Source: Symbiodinium natans
Taxonomy: Eukaryota; Sar; Dinophyceae; Suessiales; Symbiodiniaceae
Reading direction: 5' to 3'
NCBI GenBank assembly: GCA_905221605.1
Contig: CAJNDS010000191.1
Location: 677,501 to 741,500, forward strand
DNA: 64,000 nucleotides
Part shown: positions 10,395 to 19,514 of the stretch, piece after piece
How positions within the stretch are numbered: position 1 is the first letter of the stretch
How the letters are laid out: every line of letters begins with the position of its first letter
Position numbers and translations under genes: made by a program
The notes under the pieces: generated by a model
What the model saw: only the letters and a program-made list of their open reading frames with translations
Database searches by the model: none
What the model was told of the DNA's origin: nothing

Positions 10395-11750
10395 TCACGT
10401 TGAGAATGTGGAGATGGAGTCCGCAGTGCTCTGCTCGTCGACCACGACTTCAAGTGCTGCTTCTTCGAAGGCAGGCTCTGCTTTGAGTTTGTCTCCGACA
10501 GACTGTACTTGCCCCGCGGGCCCATCTGAAAAACGAGAGAGCAAGATGTGCAACCCTGTCCCGATAAGGAAAGGTAGCACAGGAAGCAGGCTCTCATTGC
10601 TTGTGTTTATCATACACAGCTGGAAGCTGAACCATTCAACGGACAAGGGTATACAAGCAGGAATCCATAAAACTGCAGAGACGACCACGCGAGAGAGGCG
10701 GCTCGTGGTCCACAGCGAGGCATAGTGGAGAAAAAACAGGCTGACCTGCACCCAAGAGAAAGTCAGCAGAATAGGCATGCTGTACTCCATGAAGGTGCGC
10801 AGCCTCCAAACCACTCCACCGATTCCTGCCAGCCCTTCAGGGGGTCCAGCAGCCAAGGCCACGATTGCCCGAGACAGGCCAGGCACGCCGGAGAAGCACA
10901 CCATGCTGATTTTGTATCGGATGGGCAACCAGCCTCTACCGAGGCTTCGTATCACTGTGGGAGCCAGGCCCTGCTTCACTTGCCGGTCAAACAATCGCAG
11001 GTGCTCATCTGCCTCCCCATGTGGGTTGCCGTACCACCGCTTCAGCATGCCGAAGATCAGCTCCCGGTCGCAGGGCAAGGTCGCCCCTGTCTGAGGGTGT
11101 GTGTGGCCGTTGGAACAGCAGAAGCACTGAGCACGCTGGACGCTAAAGTTGGCCAGCTGATGTGGCAGCTCTTTGAGGTCCTGCATGAGGCCAAGGCCAA
11201 CGTAGAAGACGACCGGGACAACCAGGGCCAAGGCAGGTGCGAAACCAAAGAAGAGAGTCAGGAGATCCAGGTTGCTGTCTGTGCCAGCCACGTCATGAGC
11301 TAGCCAATACCAGTACATGATGATGTGCTCGGTGACGGCGAAAAGGAAGAGGATCAGAGCCATCTTCACGGGCATCACCAGGATAGGCTTCTGATTCCCC
11401 GGATCTCTCAGAAATGTGGCCACCTCATACGTACACCAGATTCTAGAAAAGTATCGCGGCGACCATAAAATGGTGAGCTGCCGGGAGCGATCAAGAAAGC
11501 CTGCAAGGCCCAGGATGCCTTTTTGCTTTAATTCCTCCACGTGCTGCGCGATGCAAAGCCGATCCAGAAAGATGGTTGGCGGCTTGAAAAGCAAGCTACG
11601 CAGGCGCTGCCAGAATAGAAGCACGATCCAGAATGACAGATGCAAGAACAGGAGGAGCCTTACTGTCGGCTGCTCTTCTTCTAGTCCAAGCTGGCAGATG
11701 CTTTTCTCGAGGCTACAGGCAAGGACTTGTGGGCAAATGACTTGCAGCAT
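10395..11750 (-). CDS. Polytopic membrane protein with TIR-like domain
   Basis: A 451-residue intact frame. Residues about 31-50 are a hydrophobic segment. Residues about 58-116 carry IFLDRLCIAQ, then GILGLAGFLDRSRQLTILWS and SRIWCTYEVATFL, which resembles the core and S-x-x-W-C-x-x-E element of Toll/interleukin-1-receptor-like domains. Four to six further hydrophobic segments follow (for example about 129-150, 165-190, 340-360 and 375-395), then an acidic tail to TGA. The family name is an inference from these motifs, not a search. A degenerate F8 element end (AAGGGGAGTATAG) lies just before the ATG, so the real N-terminus may be on an upstream exon. Confidence 0.7.
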   Translation of the reverse strand: MLQVICPQVLACSLEKSICQLGLEEEQPTVRLLLFLHLSFWIVLLFWQRLRSLLFKPPTIFLDRLCIAQHVEELKQKGILGLAGFLDRSRQLTILWSPRYFSRIWCTYEVATFLRDPGNQKPILVMPVKMALILFLFAVTEHIIMYWYWLAHDVAGTDSNLDLLTLFFGFAPALALVVPVVFYVGLGLMQDLKELPHQLANFSVQRAQCFCCSNGHTHPQTGATLPCDRELIFGMLKRWYGNPHGEADEHLRLFDRQVKQGLAPTVIRSLGRGWLPIRYKISMVCFSGVPGLSRAIVALAAGPPEGLAGIGGVVWRLRTFMEYSMPILLTFSWVQVSLFFLHYASLWTTSRLSRVVVSAVLWIPACIPLSVEWFSFQLCMINTSNESLLPVLPFLIGTGLHILLSRFSDGPAGQVQSVGDKLKAEPAFEEAALEVVVDEQSTADSISTFST

Positions 11751-11790
11751 CCACTATACTCCCCTTGGAACAGTCCTCATAAATCATTTC
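11747..11790 (-). mobile_element. Remnant of an F8 intron element
   Basis: On the minus strand GTTCCAAGGGGAGTATAG matches the 3' end of the F8 element at 23429-23529 (GTTCTAAGGGGAGCATAG). The 5' end was not found. Confidence 0.4.
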
Positions 11791-11986
11791 ATTCTTATTA
11801 GCTAGAAACAACAAGCGTCCCTGAAGCACTTTCGTCCAAGAAGCAGCCACCATTCTATCGCCAGCACGCCGAATGCCTGCAACACCCCGCACGCCAGGCT
11901 CGCCAGCAAAGAAGCGGCAGCAGCAGCTCGCGAGTTGTATATAATCCTTGCTCGGGTGGATTGTGAATCGGGTCATGAGTCTATGG

Positions 11987-12043
11987 AAGACCCGATTATA
12001 TAGTCCCGATTAAGGACTGTTCGTATAAGGGGGAACATCCCAA
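11987..12043. mobile_element. Truncated F1 element
   Basis: The right half only: TAGTCCCGATTAAGGACTGT, then TATAAGGGGGAACATCCCAA. Confidence 0.7.
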
Positions 12044-12412
12044 CCTATGGGGTGTTAAAAACTTCTTCCCACCGTCCCTGGAAGGAGCTGCATTGTTAGG
12101 ATTTGTTAGGGCTCGCCCAGGCGAATCCCCAAAAAAAAACGCGCCAGAACTTCGCCAAAGATCAGCATGGACACCAGCTTCAGCCACCGAGATGTCCCCC
12201 AATCGTGACTAAGAAACTCGTCGTAGTTCTCGGTTGGGCGGCTGAGCTCGTAGTCCGCGTGATCCACATTGAACCTCGGGTTCCAAGATCCCGGCGGTAG
12301 TGGGGATGTCTACTGTGAATTCCTTGGTATGTTGAGGTTGTTTAGATGGGGCCTCTAGCATCTACAGAAGAGAGCCTCTCGGCCGAAGAGGTGACTTGTT
12401 GCCATTTCAACT

Positions 12413-12604
12413 TCAGAGAGACATCCCAGGGTCGGGTGGCACGAAATGCTTGGCGAAGCCGCTGAGGCACACAGGCAGGGGCACTCCTCGAAGCAGTTCC
12501 GGCTCCAATTCTGTTTGCAACTCTCGGCCCCCACTTCTGTCCATTCCAGCCATCTGCAGTTCGGAGTCAGCGCATGACCAGCAGAAGACCGGGACGTGTC
12601 GCAA
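12413..12604 (-). CDS. Short minus-strand exon with stop
   Basis: Encodes DSELQMAGMDRSGGRELQTE, then PELLRGVPLPVCLSGFAKHF and PPDPGMSL, then stop. CTGCAG|ATGG inside it may be the true acceptor. Codon use looks coding. An alternative frame is also open. Product unknown. Confidence 0.42.
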   Translation of the reverse strand: MRHVPVFCWSCADSELQMAGMDRSGGRELQTELEPELLRGVPLPVCLSGFAKHFVPPDPGMSL

Positions 12605-13131
12605 GGCAAGCAGTCTGTTCGGGCCTCAACCCCTGCAGAAATTCGGAGGTGCGTAACAAGGTTTCTGAAGCCTGAGAGAGGTAGTCGCTATGCCCACCTT
12701 CGAGCATGAACCAACAGCCCACATCTGACCCCGCAACGCTGCAAGCACCCTAAATGCCGCAGGGGGTCTCTGGGACCACTAGCTCAGGCGACTTCACGCA
12801 CGTCGGCCTTGCCAAAGTGTCAAGTTGTTTGCTGGTTAAGTAGGTGTTCTGCCTGCTCATCGCTGGCAGGTGTCGGGGGGCTACGCATGTCAGACTTTAT
12901 AGGGGTTTCCCGAAATGGTGTGCTTCGTGGGACTGCGTCAGGTGTGCGCCCTTAGTCAGAGACCTCAAAGGCCATTCCTGGCAATCAACCCGACAAACCA
13001 GCCCAAACCCCAAACCTTCTTGTCCCTAAGCCCTGACACCGACCCAAGCACCAGAACCCCGATCCCGCCCCAAAGCCAAGAAGGTTCGCTGTTCAGTGTC
13101 TCGGAGCCTCAATCTCGGGACGTTCACACTT

Positions 13132-13244
13132 ATGCTAGGAGTCCTTAATCGGGATTCTACTAGGGGGGACTATAATCCCGATTAATGACTCCCCCCTATT
13201 AGTATCCCGATGAAGGACTGTTAGTATAGGGGGGAACTTCCCAA
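13132..13244. mobile_element. F1 inverted-repeat element
   Basis: It carries AGTCCTTAATCGGGATT, ACTATAATCCCGATTAA and the right end AAGGACTGTTAGTATAGG...ACTTCCCAA. The left end is degraded. Confidence 0.65.
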
Positions 13245-13368
13245 CCTCAACCCGAATCGAAGGCCCAGGCGCCAAACAACCAAGCCCGTAGCCCCTGCTC
13301 CAGTTTGTTTTTGGCCCAAGAGTTTTGAGGTCTGGGTTTGGGGCCCAGGGCTTGCAGAGGTCGCTAAA

Positions 13369-13490
13369 CCCTGAACCCCTAAACCCCTAAACCCCTAAAC
13401 CCCGAAACCCCTAAACCCCTAAACCCCTAAACCCCTAAACCCCTAAACCCCAAACCCTAAACCCTAAGCCCTAAACCCTTAGCCCCAAAC
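13369..13490. repeat. Telomere-like tract, CCCCTAAA and CCCTAAA units
   Basis: About 16 units, the first part in 8-mers (ACCCCTAA) and the last part in 7-mers. On the minus strand it follows directly after the exon 13583-13491, whose donor TGGAG|GTTTGG is the first repeat-like unit. Confidence 0.85.
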
Positions 13491-13583
13491 CTCCAGTGCC
13501 TCCTGGGTCCGGCGGTGACTGTGGCCATCGTACCATTGAGGAGCTGGGTCCCCGCGCCTGGTTTCTTGGGCGCGTGGGGGGCC
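13491..13583 (-). CDS. Exon flanked on both sides by telomere-like repeats
   Basis: Acceptor CTCTTAG|G and donor TGGAG|GTTTGGGG. The best-biased frame encodes HAPKKPGAGTQLLNGTMATV and TAGPRRHW. A second frame is also open, so the frame is provisional. On the coding strand the order is CCCTAAA-like, exon, TTTAGGG-like. Confidence 0.42.
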
Positions 13584-13626
13584 CTAAGAGGGTTGAGGGT
13601 TTGGTTTAGGGTTTAGGGCTTAGGGC

Positions 13627-13730
13627 TTGGGATGTTTCCCCTTATACTAGCAGTCCTTAAAGGGATTGTGGTACCCCCAAAAAAATAAACCCCTACTAAG
13701 GACTGTTAGTATAAGGGGGAACATCCCAAG
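13627..13730. mobile_element. F1 inverted-repeat element
   Basis: Left TIR CTTGGGATGTTTCCCCTTAT and right TIR ATAAGGGGGAACATCCCAAG. Confidence 0.8.
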
Positions 13731-14030
13731 CTTGTTCTTGTAACCTAGGAATTTAGGGTTTTAGGGTTGAGGGGTTCTAGGGTTTTGGAGCAAACGGGTT
13801 TTGGGTTTTAGGGTTACAGGGTTATCGTAGGTTTCAGGGCCATTAGGGCTTGTATGGGCAGGGCTGATAGGTGTTAGGGGCGGCTTAGGGATTGTAGTTA
13901 GGGGTTTAGGGTTTACGTTTTGGCAAGCAGACCAGTTCAGGGTTTGTAGGGTTGGGGGTTGAGGGCCCGCTGCGTCTCTGGACTCTGCAGCCACTTACAG
14001 GCTTTTAGGGTTTGGGGACCTGCTACCACC

Positions 14031-14234
14031 CTAAACCCCGAACGGCGAAGGCCTCCGATTCGGGTTCACTGTGCCCCCTGCGAAACCCCGAACGCTAAAC
14101 CCGACGTAGCCGCACGCTAGGATGAGGAAGAGCGCATTCGAAGGAGAAGCACTAACAGCCACCAGGCACTGGATCTGCACATAAGGCTTGGCACCTTTTT
14201 TGGGAACAACTTTTCCCTGAGGAATTTCATTCAT
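14031..14234 (-). CDS. Small gene or first exon with hydrophobic C-terminal half
   Basis: The ATG at 14234 opens MNEIPQGKVVPKKGAKPYVQ, continuing IQCLVAVSASPSNALFLILA. The frame ends at 14031 within CCCTAAA-like sequence, so the true 3' end is probably a splice donor near GTCGG|GTTTAGCG. Product unknown. Confidence 0.42.
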   Translation of the reverse strand: MNEIPQGKVVPKKGAKPYVQIQCLVAVSASPSNALFLILACGYVGFSVRGFAGGTVNPNRRPSPFGV

Positions 14235-14725
14235 TTAAAAGTGTATATCCACGAAACCTAGTGTAGAACAACCCCCACACAGGCTCGGCTTGGTTTTCGG
14301 AAGCAACGTTGATGAGAAAAGGACAGAGTGGGCCCAACGCCTTCCCGAGAGGTTGCAACCATTTGCCAAACCCACGCGCTGCGAAGCCATCCCTAAATCC
14401 TGCCTAAACAGCAGCTTGCCCACAAACCCCAAACCCCAAATCCTAAACCCTAAACCCCAAACCCCAAATCCCCAAGCCCAACGGAAAAGCCCCATGGACC
14501 ATGCGCCAAGGCCCTCGCCTCTCGCGCAGCGAGGCCTTTCCTGAATCCGATAGCCACGAGTACCAACTCTAGGTAGCTAGAAGAAGGAAGCAAGTCAGGT
14601 TACGGGTTCGCAGGATTTTGGGGGGGGCAAATGGCTCACGGAGATGGTACGTTTTGAGGGCACGTGGCATTTGGGTGTTATTGTCTGTCTTCTTCCGGAT
14701 GCTGCCCTCTTCCCACGATCGTGAT

Positions 14726-14905
14726 TCACCCTGTGTTTATACGCAGGAGTGTCATGTTCTGCAACCAACACGTTGGGGTGTTTTGCCCTCCGCATGGAGG
14801 TATCACAATACTCAACGTTACCTTGACTACCTCCTCCTCCTCCTCCTCCTCCTCCTCCTCCTCCTCCTCCTCCTCCTCCTCCTCCTCCTCCTCCTCCTCC
14901 TCCTT
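14726..14905 (-). CDS. Poly-glutamate exon followed by a short C-terminus
   Basis: A CTC run on the plus strand (about 14833-14903) reads as about 24 Glu on the minus strand. It is followed by VVKVTLSIVIPPCGGQNTP, LQNMTLLRINTG and a stop. A C/G-run lies upstream. It could equally be an untranslated microsatellite beside a chance frame. Confidence 0.3.
   Translation of the reverse strand, partial: KEEEEEEEEEEEEEEEEEEEEEEEEVVKVTLSIVIPPCGGQNTPTCWLQNMTLLRINTG
14833..14903. repeat. (CTC)n microsatellite
   Basis: About 24 uninterrupted CTC triplets. Confidence 0.95.
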
Positions 14906-15003
14906 CTGCTTCCCCCCCCCCCCCCCGAATAGAAGCCCCAAACCCCAAACATGGAGGCCAGCGGCTTCGACTGGCAGCAGCCGAAGCCCGTGGAGGTCTC
15001 CAC

Positions 15004-15119
15004 CTGAGCATGGACATCTGGGCCTTGAACCCCTCCGAGATATATATTCCCCAAGTAAGATCCTCCTCTGGGGCCCAGGTAAGGGCAACCGTGAAATATC
15101 CGGAGGTGGCAAACTTCAA
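15004..15119 (-). CDS. Exon with clean donor, unknown product
   Basis: Encodes LKFATSGYFTVALTWAPEED and LTWGIYISEGFKAQMSML, ending at the donor ATGCTCAG|GTGGAG. Strong coding character. The upstream acceptor is not fixed, and the downstream exon is unresolved because the poly-Glu region follows. Confidence 0.55.
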
Positions 15120-15236
15120 GGCGTTTTGTTTTGCTTTTTCTCCATGCTGAGTCTCAGCTTGATTGGCGCCACGAGCTTTCAGCCGAAGCCAGTCCTGCTT
15201 GCTCTCCGGTTTAGGGTTTAGGGCTTCTGCAAGGGT

Positions 15237-15608
15237 TTAAGGGTTTGGGATTAGGGCCTTCAGTTCCACATTCCCAAACCTGCGCACGCGCATGTCGGAG
15301 TCAGATGGCCTGGAGAACAGCTGAGATCGCCACCGTCTGCAAAGAGTGAGTGGGTGGAAGAGTGGCACAAAACTATTGCTGAGCAACAGTGCCCATGTAT
15401 ACAAAGTCTTGACGTGCCACCAACTGTGGCACATCCAAAAGGTCGGATTGGGTACCATAGTACCAACTGAGGCCTGCAGGTATTTTTTTCTAGAGGCGTT
15501 TCCTCTCGTGGTACTCCTGGCCGATGAGCACAAGATCTGCTGCAACAAAACTACGCAAGAGGAAACTAGAACGACTAACGTGGCCAGGAGTCTTGCGTGC
15601 AGGGTCAC
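15237..15608 (-). CDS. Possible membrane-protein exon
   Basis: Hydrophobic N-terminal part (LLATLVVLVSSCVVLLQQIL), then HSWWHVKTLYTWALLLSNSF and RRFGNVELKA. It runs into CCCTAATCCC-type repeats through a potential GC donor (CTGAAG|GCCCTAATCC). It lies downstream of the EEP gene on the same strand. Confidence 0.38.
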   Translation of the reverse strand: MTLHARLLATLVVLVSSCVVLLQQILCSSARSTTRGNASRKKYLQASVGTMVPNPTFWMCHSWWHVKTLYTWALLLSNSFVPLFHPLTLCRRWRSQLFSRPSDSDMRVRRFGNVELKALIPNP

Positions 15609-15731
15609 GGAGCAATCCTCCTCAGCAGAAGGCTAGACAGCATGCCATCAGGGACAGCATGCTCCAAGATACGAATTACGTGCATCGAATCTCAGATTAG
15701 GGCAGCTACACTGCAAGTACCAAGTCTTCCC

Positions 15732-16859
15732 TTACCGGCTGAGCACAACGTCCCCGGAGACTGCGCGGTGGTCGCTGCCCGCGGCGCGCGGCCAAATCTG
15801 GGACTGCACAATGGATTGGCCCACAGAGAAAGGAGTCTTCTGGAAGTAGACGTAGTCCAGTCGCACCGGGTCGTCGTTGATCGTCGAAGGGTCCGGATTG
15901 CCGGGGTGAAGCTCGGCCCATGCATCTGTGAAGGTCATTGGGATTTGCCAATGGCGCCCGAAGGCATCAACATGCCCCTGTCTCAAAAGCTGCTGCGAAG
16001 GCTGGAAGTAGCCAGTGTTTAAGTCTCCCATGAGGACAATGGGGTACGGGTGTCGGTTCTGCACCTCGCCCAGGGTCTTCGTCACGAAGTCGACCGCTTC
16101 TGTAATGACGTAGTCGCCCTGGCAACACAGTGGATGTGTTCCTGACGCAATCAGCGAGTAGCCATCGGACTTGCGTCGCAAGGCTGCCCAGTTGATGGCC
16201 CGGCCGGCCGAGAAAGGCACGAGGTCGCTGGCAATGTGCTCCCATTTGTCAGACCTGTACAAGATGTCCGCATCATTAAACTGCTCGGTCGCACCTCCTG
16301 TGGCAAACGCCCACACGTTCCCGGACATCTGGTTGAGCCGGTCAAGGATGGCACCCTTCTCGTGCCACATCTCTGGAATAGCTGCGATCTCTGGCTGCAT
16401 GCGGAGCAGCTCATCCACGACGGGATAGATGCGGCCCGCAAGTGTAAAGACGTAGAGATTCCAAGTCACAAAGCGCGTGGGGGAACCCTGAGAGTTCTGA
16501 TTCCAGTCGGCCGACACCTCCCTCGCCGGAGCCCCAGCGGCCTCAGTGGGCCAGGCACAAGGGCTGCCGCCCAGGGAGCACCATGCATCGGCCTGGAGGT
16601 GGCAATCCCAGATGGGATTTGGACTGTCTGAGTCCTTGGAGCACGCCACGGGCTCCTTCTGCTCTCCACACCACGAAGCACGGGCCAAGTGGAAGTTGGG
16701 CTTCTCTGTGCAACTCGGCAACTCAGCAAGGCCGCGTGATGAGCCACGGAGCATGGGCACCGCAGGCACTGAGGGCCCCGCACTCTCTGCGAACGCCTGC
16801 GGAGCGAGAAGCACGAACTGCAGGAGGGAGGTCCAGCCCAAGTGCGTCATGGCGAGCAT
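15732..16859 (-). CDS. Secreted endonuclease/exonuclease/phosphatase-family protein
   Basis: A 375-residue intact, intronless frame. Residues 1 to about 24 form a signal peptide (MLAMTHLGWTSLLQFVLL, APQAFA). A Cys-rich spacer follows. From about residue 130 it shows the EEP-fold landmarks in order: FVTWNLYVF (Asn), the acidic PEIAAIPEMW, GDLNTGYF (Asp-Leu-Asn) and the terminal SDHRAVSGDVVL (Asp-His). These are the metal-binding and catalytic residues of DNase I-like, sphingomyelinase and inositol-phosphatase enzymes. The substrate cannot be told from the sequence. The signal peptide suggests secretion or entry into the endomembrane system. Lack of introns contrasts with its neighbours and could reflect a retrotransposed copy. 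Confidence 0.85.
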   Translation of the reverse strand: MLAMTHLGWTSLLQFVLLAPQAFAESAGPSVPAVPMLRGSSRGLAELPSCTEKPNFHLARASWCGEQKEPVACSKDSDSPNPIWDCHLQADAWCSLGGSPCAWPTEAAGAPAREVSADWNQNSQGSPTRFVTWNLYVFTLAGRIYPVVDELLRMQPEIAAIPEMWHEKGAILDRLNQMSGNVWAFATGGATEQFNDADILYRSDKWEHIASDLVPFSAGRAINWAALRRKSDGYSLIASGTHPLCCQGDYVITEAVDFVTKTLGEVQNRHPYPIVLMGDLNTGYFQPSQQLLRQGHVDAFGRHWQIPMTFTDAWAELHPGNPDPSTINDDPVRLDYVYFQKTPFSVGQSIVQSQIWPRAAGSDHRAVSGDVVLSR

Positions 16860-17141
16860 TCACAGGCAATGCTGTGGCCCGGGCCGTGTGGAGGCTAGCA
16901 GCGGTCGTTGAGACTTGAGTGGGAGTGCGGCAGGAGATGCAAGCACGGATTCGCCAACTCTCAGCACCTGCTCTCCAGGCTACATCTCCAAAATCTGTAA
17001 ATCACATAATTATGTCGCTATTCTATGTCCATGCATCACCTACAGCATGCTTGCTTCTTTTGTATGAACTTTTTAGCTGCTCGTGCAGAAAAGCATTCCT
17101 ACGGCGTACGAGTCTTCTTATTCCCCTCCCCCGGATATTAA

Positions 17142-17300
17142 CCCCCCCCCCCTACCCCCGAATATTGAAATCCCCCAATATACCTTATTATAGCATTATC
17201 ACCCCCCCCTACCCCCGAATATTGAAATCCCCCAATATGCTTTATTTTAGCTATAATGGGGGGGGGGGGGGGGGGTATTTGATATATAGTGGGGGGTATA
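17142..17300. repeat. Direct and inverted C/G-rich repeat cluster
   Basis: A block of about 38 bp (CCCCCTACCCCCGAATATTG, then AAATCCCCCAATAT) occurs twice, about 62 bp apart. It is followed by a long G-run and TATAGTGGGGGGTATA, an inverted counterpart. Confidence 0.75.
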
Positions 17301-17307
17301 ATTCTGG

Positions 17308-17400
17308 CCGCCAGGTCACGATCTCTGCCGTGAGCGCCTCGGGGCTTCGACCCGGCTGGCGCATGGCGCGGCTCAGCGCCTGGACTTCACAGAGCTGCTT
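17308..17400 (-). CDS. Exon directly after a CCCTAAA array
   Basis: The acceptor is CCCTAAACAG|AAG, formed by the end of the array at 17403-17532. It encodes KQLCEVQALSRAMRQPGRSP and EALTAEIVTWRP with strong GC3 bias. The donor is unresolved (GTGACC inside the frame is one option). Product unknown, helical character. Confidence 0.5.
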
Positions 17401-17402
17401 CT

Positions 17403-17532
17403 GTTTAGGGTTTAGGGTTTAGGGTTTAGGGTTTAGGGTTTAGGGTTTAGGGTTTTGGGTTTAGGGTTTAGGGTTTAGGGTTTAGGGTTTAGGGTTTAGG
17501 GTTTAGAGTTTAGGGTTTAGGGCTCAGGGCTT
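17403..17532. repeat. (TTTAGGG)18 interstitial telomere array
   Basis: About 18 units, nearly perfect, with TTTTGGG and TTTAGAG variants. On the minus strand it precedes an exon and ends in AAACAG. Confidence 0.95.
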
Positions 17533-18385
17533 TCCTATGAGAAAGATCATTTCTTGTCAGTCGCATGATTCCTATGATGCCGATTATTTTCGCTACAGTC
17601 ACCAGCGGGACTGCGTCGGCGGGTTTTTTCCGCATCAGCGTCATCCGCATCAGCGTCATGATCACTATCATTGTTGTTCTTCTTGTTGCTGCTATAGCTA
17701 TGGAGAAGCCTTACGAGTTTAGGGGCGCATGAGGCATCTGGGATTGGTGCCTGGGATTTGGGGTTTTCAACCAAGCCACCCTGCCAGCCCTTCAACCCCA
17801 ACCCCGAACTTCGGGTTTGGGACTGTCACCAAGATCCCCCCCCCCATATCCTGAAAAAGTAAGCCCAAGACTCAAACCAGGTGAGGGCTCAACCCAATGG
17901 AATTCTCAATGTTTTGCCATGTACATAAACTATACTCAAATATAGAATAGGATAACGTCTTCGTGTTTTGAACCAGTTTGAGCATTTCCGTACAAGTCAA
18001 AGAAGTTCAAAACAGCCTATGCCTATGAGCTTGTTTTGCATTTTGCACCACCTTGTTTCTTGACGCGAAGGAATGTTTTGTTTGTGTTTCCCAAATGAAG
18101 TAATTGCCTTAAGTATCTCTTTTTTCAGCGAATGTTGAAGCGATCTGACTTTTGGCCATGGACGACCTGGATCCTAGATCCAATAACACCCAACACTTCG
18201 AAAGCTGTACCTCTACAACACGATGGTGCGAGAGCCCGAATTTTCGAACTACTCTCGCCATGGAACACCCAAAATGACAGCTGCTTTAACAATAATTTTC
18301 TGGGGTTTCCCAAAACCCTAAACCCTAAACCCTAAAACCCTAAAACAATCAAACCCTAAAACCCTAAAACCCCAAAACCCTAAGC
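17533..18385. other. Mostly non-coding; telomere-like tract near the end
   Basis: A minus frame at 18313-18125 (ending FEVLGVIGSRIQVVHGQKSD and stop) might be a terminal exon but is weak. CCCTAAA and CCCTAAAA units run from 18308 to 18372. Confidence 0.35.
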
Positions 18386-18467
18386 CTCTTATAAGTCCGT
18401 CCCGTGGAGGCCTTGACAAACTCCGCGTCCGAGCCCTGCGCCGTGGCGCCCTGGGGAGCGCGGGAAC
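18386..18467 (-). CDS. Exon capped by telomere repeats on both sides
   Basis: Acceptor CATCCCAAG|G, 82 nt, donor TAAGAG|GCTTAGGG (GC donor at a telomere-like unit). It encodes RAPQGATAQGSDAEFVKAST and GRTYKR. Codon bias favours this strand over the other open frames. Confidence 0.48.
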
Positions 18468-18484
18468 CTTGGGATGGGCTGATT

Positions 18485-18545
18485 GTGAGTTTAGGGTTTA
18501 GGGTTTAGGGTTTAGGGTTTAGGGCTAGCGTTTAGGGTTCAGGGC
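18485..18545. repeat. TTTAGGG array beside an F1 element
   Basis: Five or six units plus degenerate copies, ending directly at the F1 target-site duplication. Confidence 0.9.
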
Positions 18546-18550
18546 TTGGG

Positions 18551-18650
18551 TTGGGATGTTCCCCTAAAACTAACAGTCCATAGTAGGGACTATGATCGGG
18601 GGTACTATATTCCCGATTAAGGACTGTTAGTATCAGGGGGAACATCCCAA
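18551..18650. mobile_element. F1 element with 8-bp target-site duplication
   Basis: TIRs TTGGGATGTTCCCC and GGGGGAACATCCCAA. Flanked by GGCTTGGG (18543-18550) and GGTTTGGG (18651-18658), an 8-bp duplication with one mismatch. Confidence 0.8.
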
Positions 18651-18694
18651 GGTTTGGGGTTTAAGGTTTAGGGCTTGTTTTTCTTGCCACCTGC

Positions 18695-18995
18695 CTAGCA
18701 TTCTCGCAACCACACCGCGGGGATGCAATCGATCCACACTTTTCCGCAAAACTGGAGAAGGCGTTGGATTCAGATTTTGGGGGTTTTTATGGCTCTTTAC
18801 AGAGCAGAGAGTTACATGCAATGTTAGCTCGCTCTCTGCGTGGTCTGCCAACTTTATAAGCCGTCGGGCACCTTCATACCAGCTGGCAAGGTTGCCCCTC
18901 CCCCCCCCCCCACCCCCCGAAACCTGCAAACGGCCGCTCCCGGCCTTGGTACAGGGCCGACAGGGCCATGTGCTGCGAGGTGTCACTGAAGTCAC
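18695..18995 (-). CDS. Three-exon gene end with introns of about 50 bp, unknown product
   Basis: Exons 18995-18924 (acceptor GTGAG|G, donor TTTGCAG|GTTTCG), 18871-18801 (acceptor TATGAAG|G, donor TGCTCT|GTAAAG) and 18751-18695 (acceptor CCTTCTCCAG, ending TAG) join in one frame. The peptide reads SDTSQHMALSALYQGRERPF, then GARRLIKLADHAESELTLHV, then FCGKVWIDCIPAVWLREC. The introns are 52 and 49 bp; the first is mostly a G/C-run. The junctions give seamless sequence, which supports the model. No family recognised. Confidence 0.58.
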
Positions 18996-19322
18996 CTCAC
19001 CGGTTTGCGGCTTCGCTCTCTCAATCGCTCCCCCTGCTTACCTCCGCCTACCTCCCCTCTCCGGCCCGTTTGGACCCAAGCGATAAAAAGCCCTGAATGC
19101 CAACATGTTGAGTCCCAGCTACTTCCCTCACTGCGGCTCGGCGAAACGACGCCAAGGCCCCGCCAGTCCGCCTCGCGCGAGGCCTCGCAAAGTAGCTTTC
19201 AACGGCCGGTTTTTCGTGCAGGGTTGCTTGAGGGCATTTCGGGTTTTGGGCGGCAACTGGCGTGATGAGGTGTTGAAACTTTGAAACTTTCTTTCCAGCT
19301 GGGGGGGGGGGGGGGGCAGCTT

Positions 19323-19514
19323 TCATTCAGTACGATATCGTACGATTTGCTTGAGATCATGCCCTTCAAGACATATCGCCTCGTCGAGGTTAGTGTCTGT
19401 TTTGAGCTCCTGTAGCCGTAGCTGCTTGCGTTGATGGGGCCTAGCAGCTTGGCAATCAAAGGCCGCCGAGTAGGTTCCTAACGAATCTCTGAAGTGAAAA
19501 AGTCGCTCTTGCAT
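19323..19514 (-). CDS. Exon with stop, unknown product
   Basis: Encodes MQERLFHFRDSLGTYSAAFD, QRKQLRLQELKTDTNLDEAI and LEGHDLKQIVRYRTE, then stop. Upstream AACAAG|G is a plausible acceptor two bases before the ATG. Strong coding character. Confidence 0.5.
   Translation of the reverse strand: MQERLFHFRDSLGTYSAAFDCQAARPHQRKQLRLQELKTDTNLDEAICLEGHDLKQIVRYRTE

Larger units (their letters stand above)
12605..13490. other. F1 element and CCCCTAAA-type tract, no supported exon
   Basis: Contains an F1 copy (13132-13244) and a long degenerate telomere-like tract (13369-13490) built largely of CCCCTAAA, one C longer than the canonical unit. Confidence 0.5.

Noticed and set aside
10147-11303. Two plus-strand frames of 192 codons
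   Set aside because: They are antisense shadows of the 10395-11750 membrane protein.
15597-16631. Plus-strand frames over 130 codons
   Set aside because: Antisense shadows of the 15732-16859 EEP-family gene.
17300-17422. Plus-strand exon ending at GTTTAGGG
   Set aside because: The minus frame (KQLCEVQALSRAMRQPG) has clearly better codon use and an acceptor at CCCTAAACAG.
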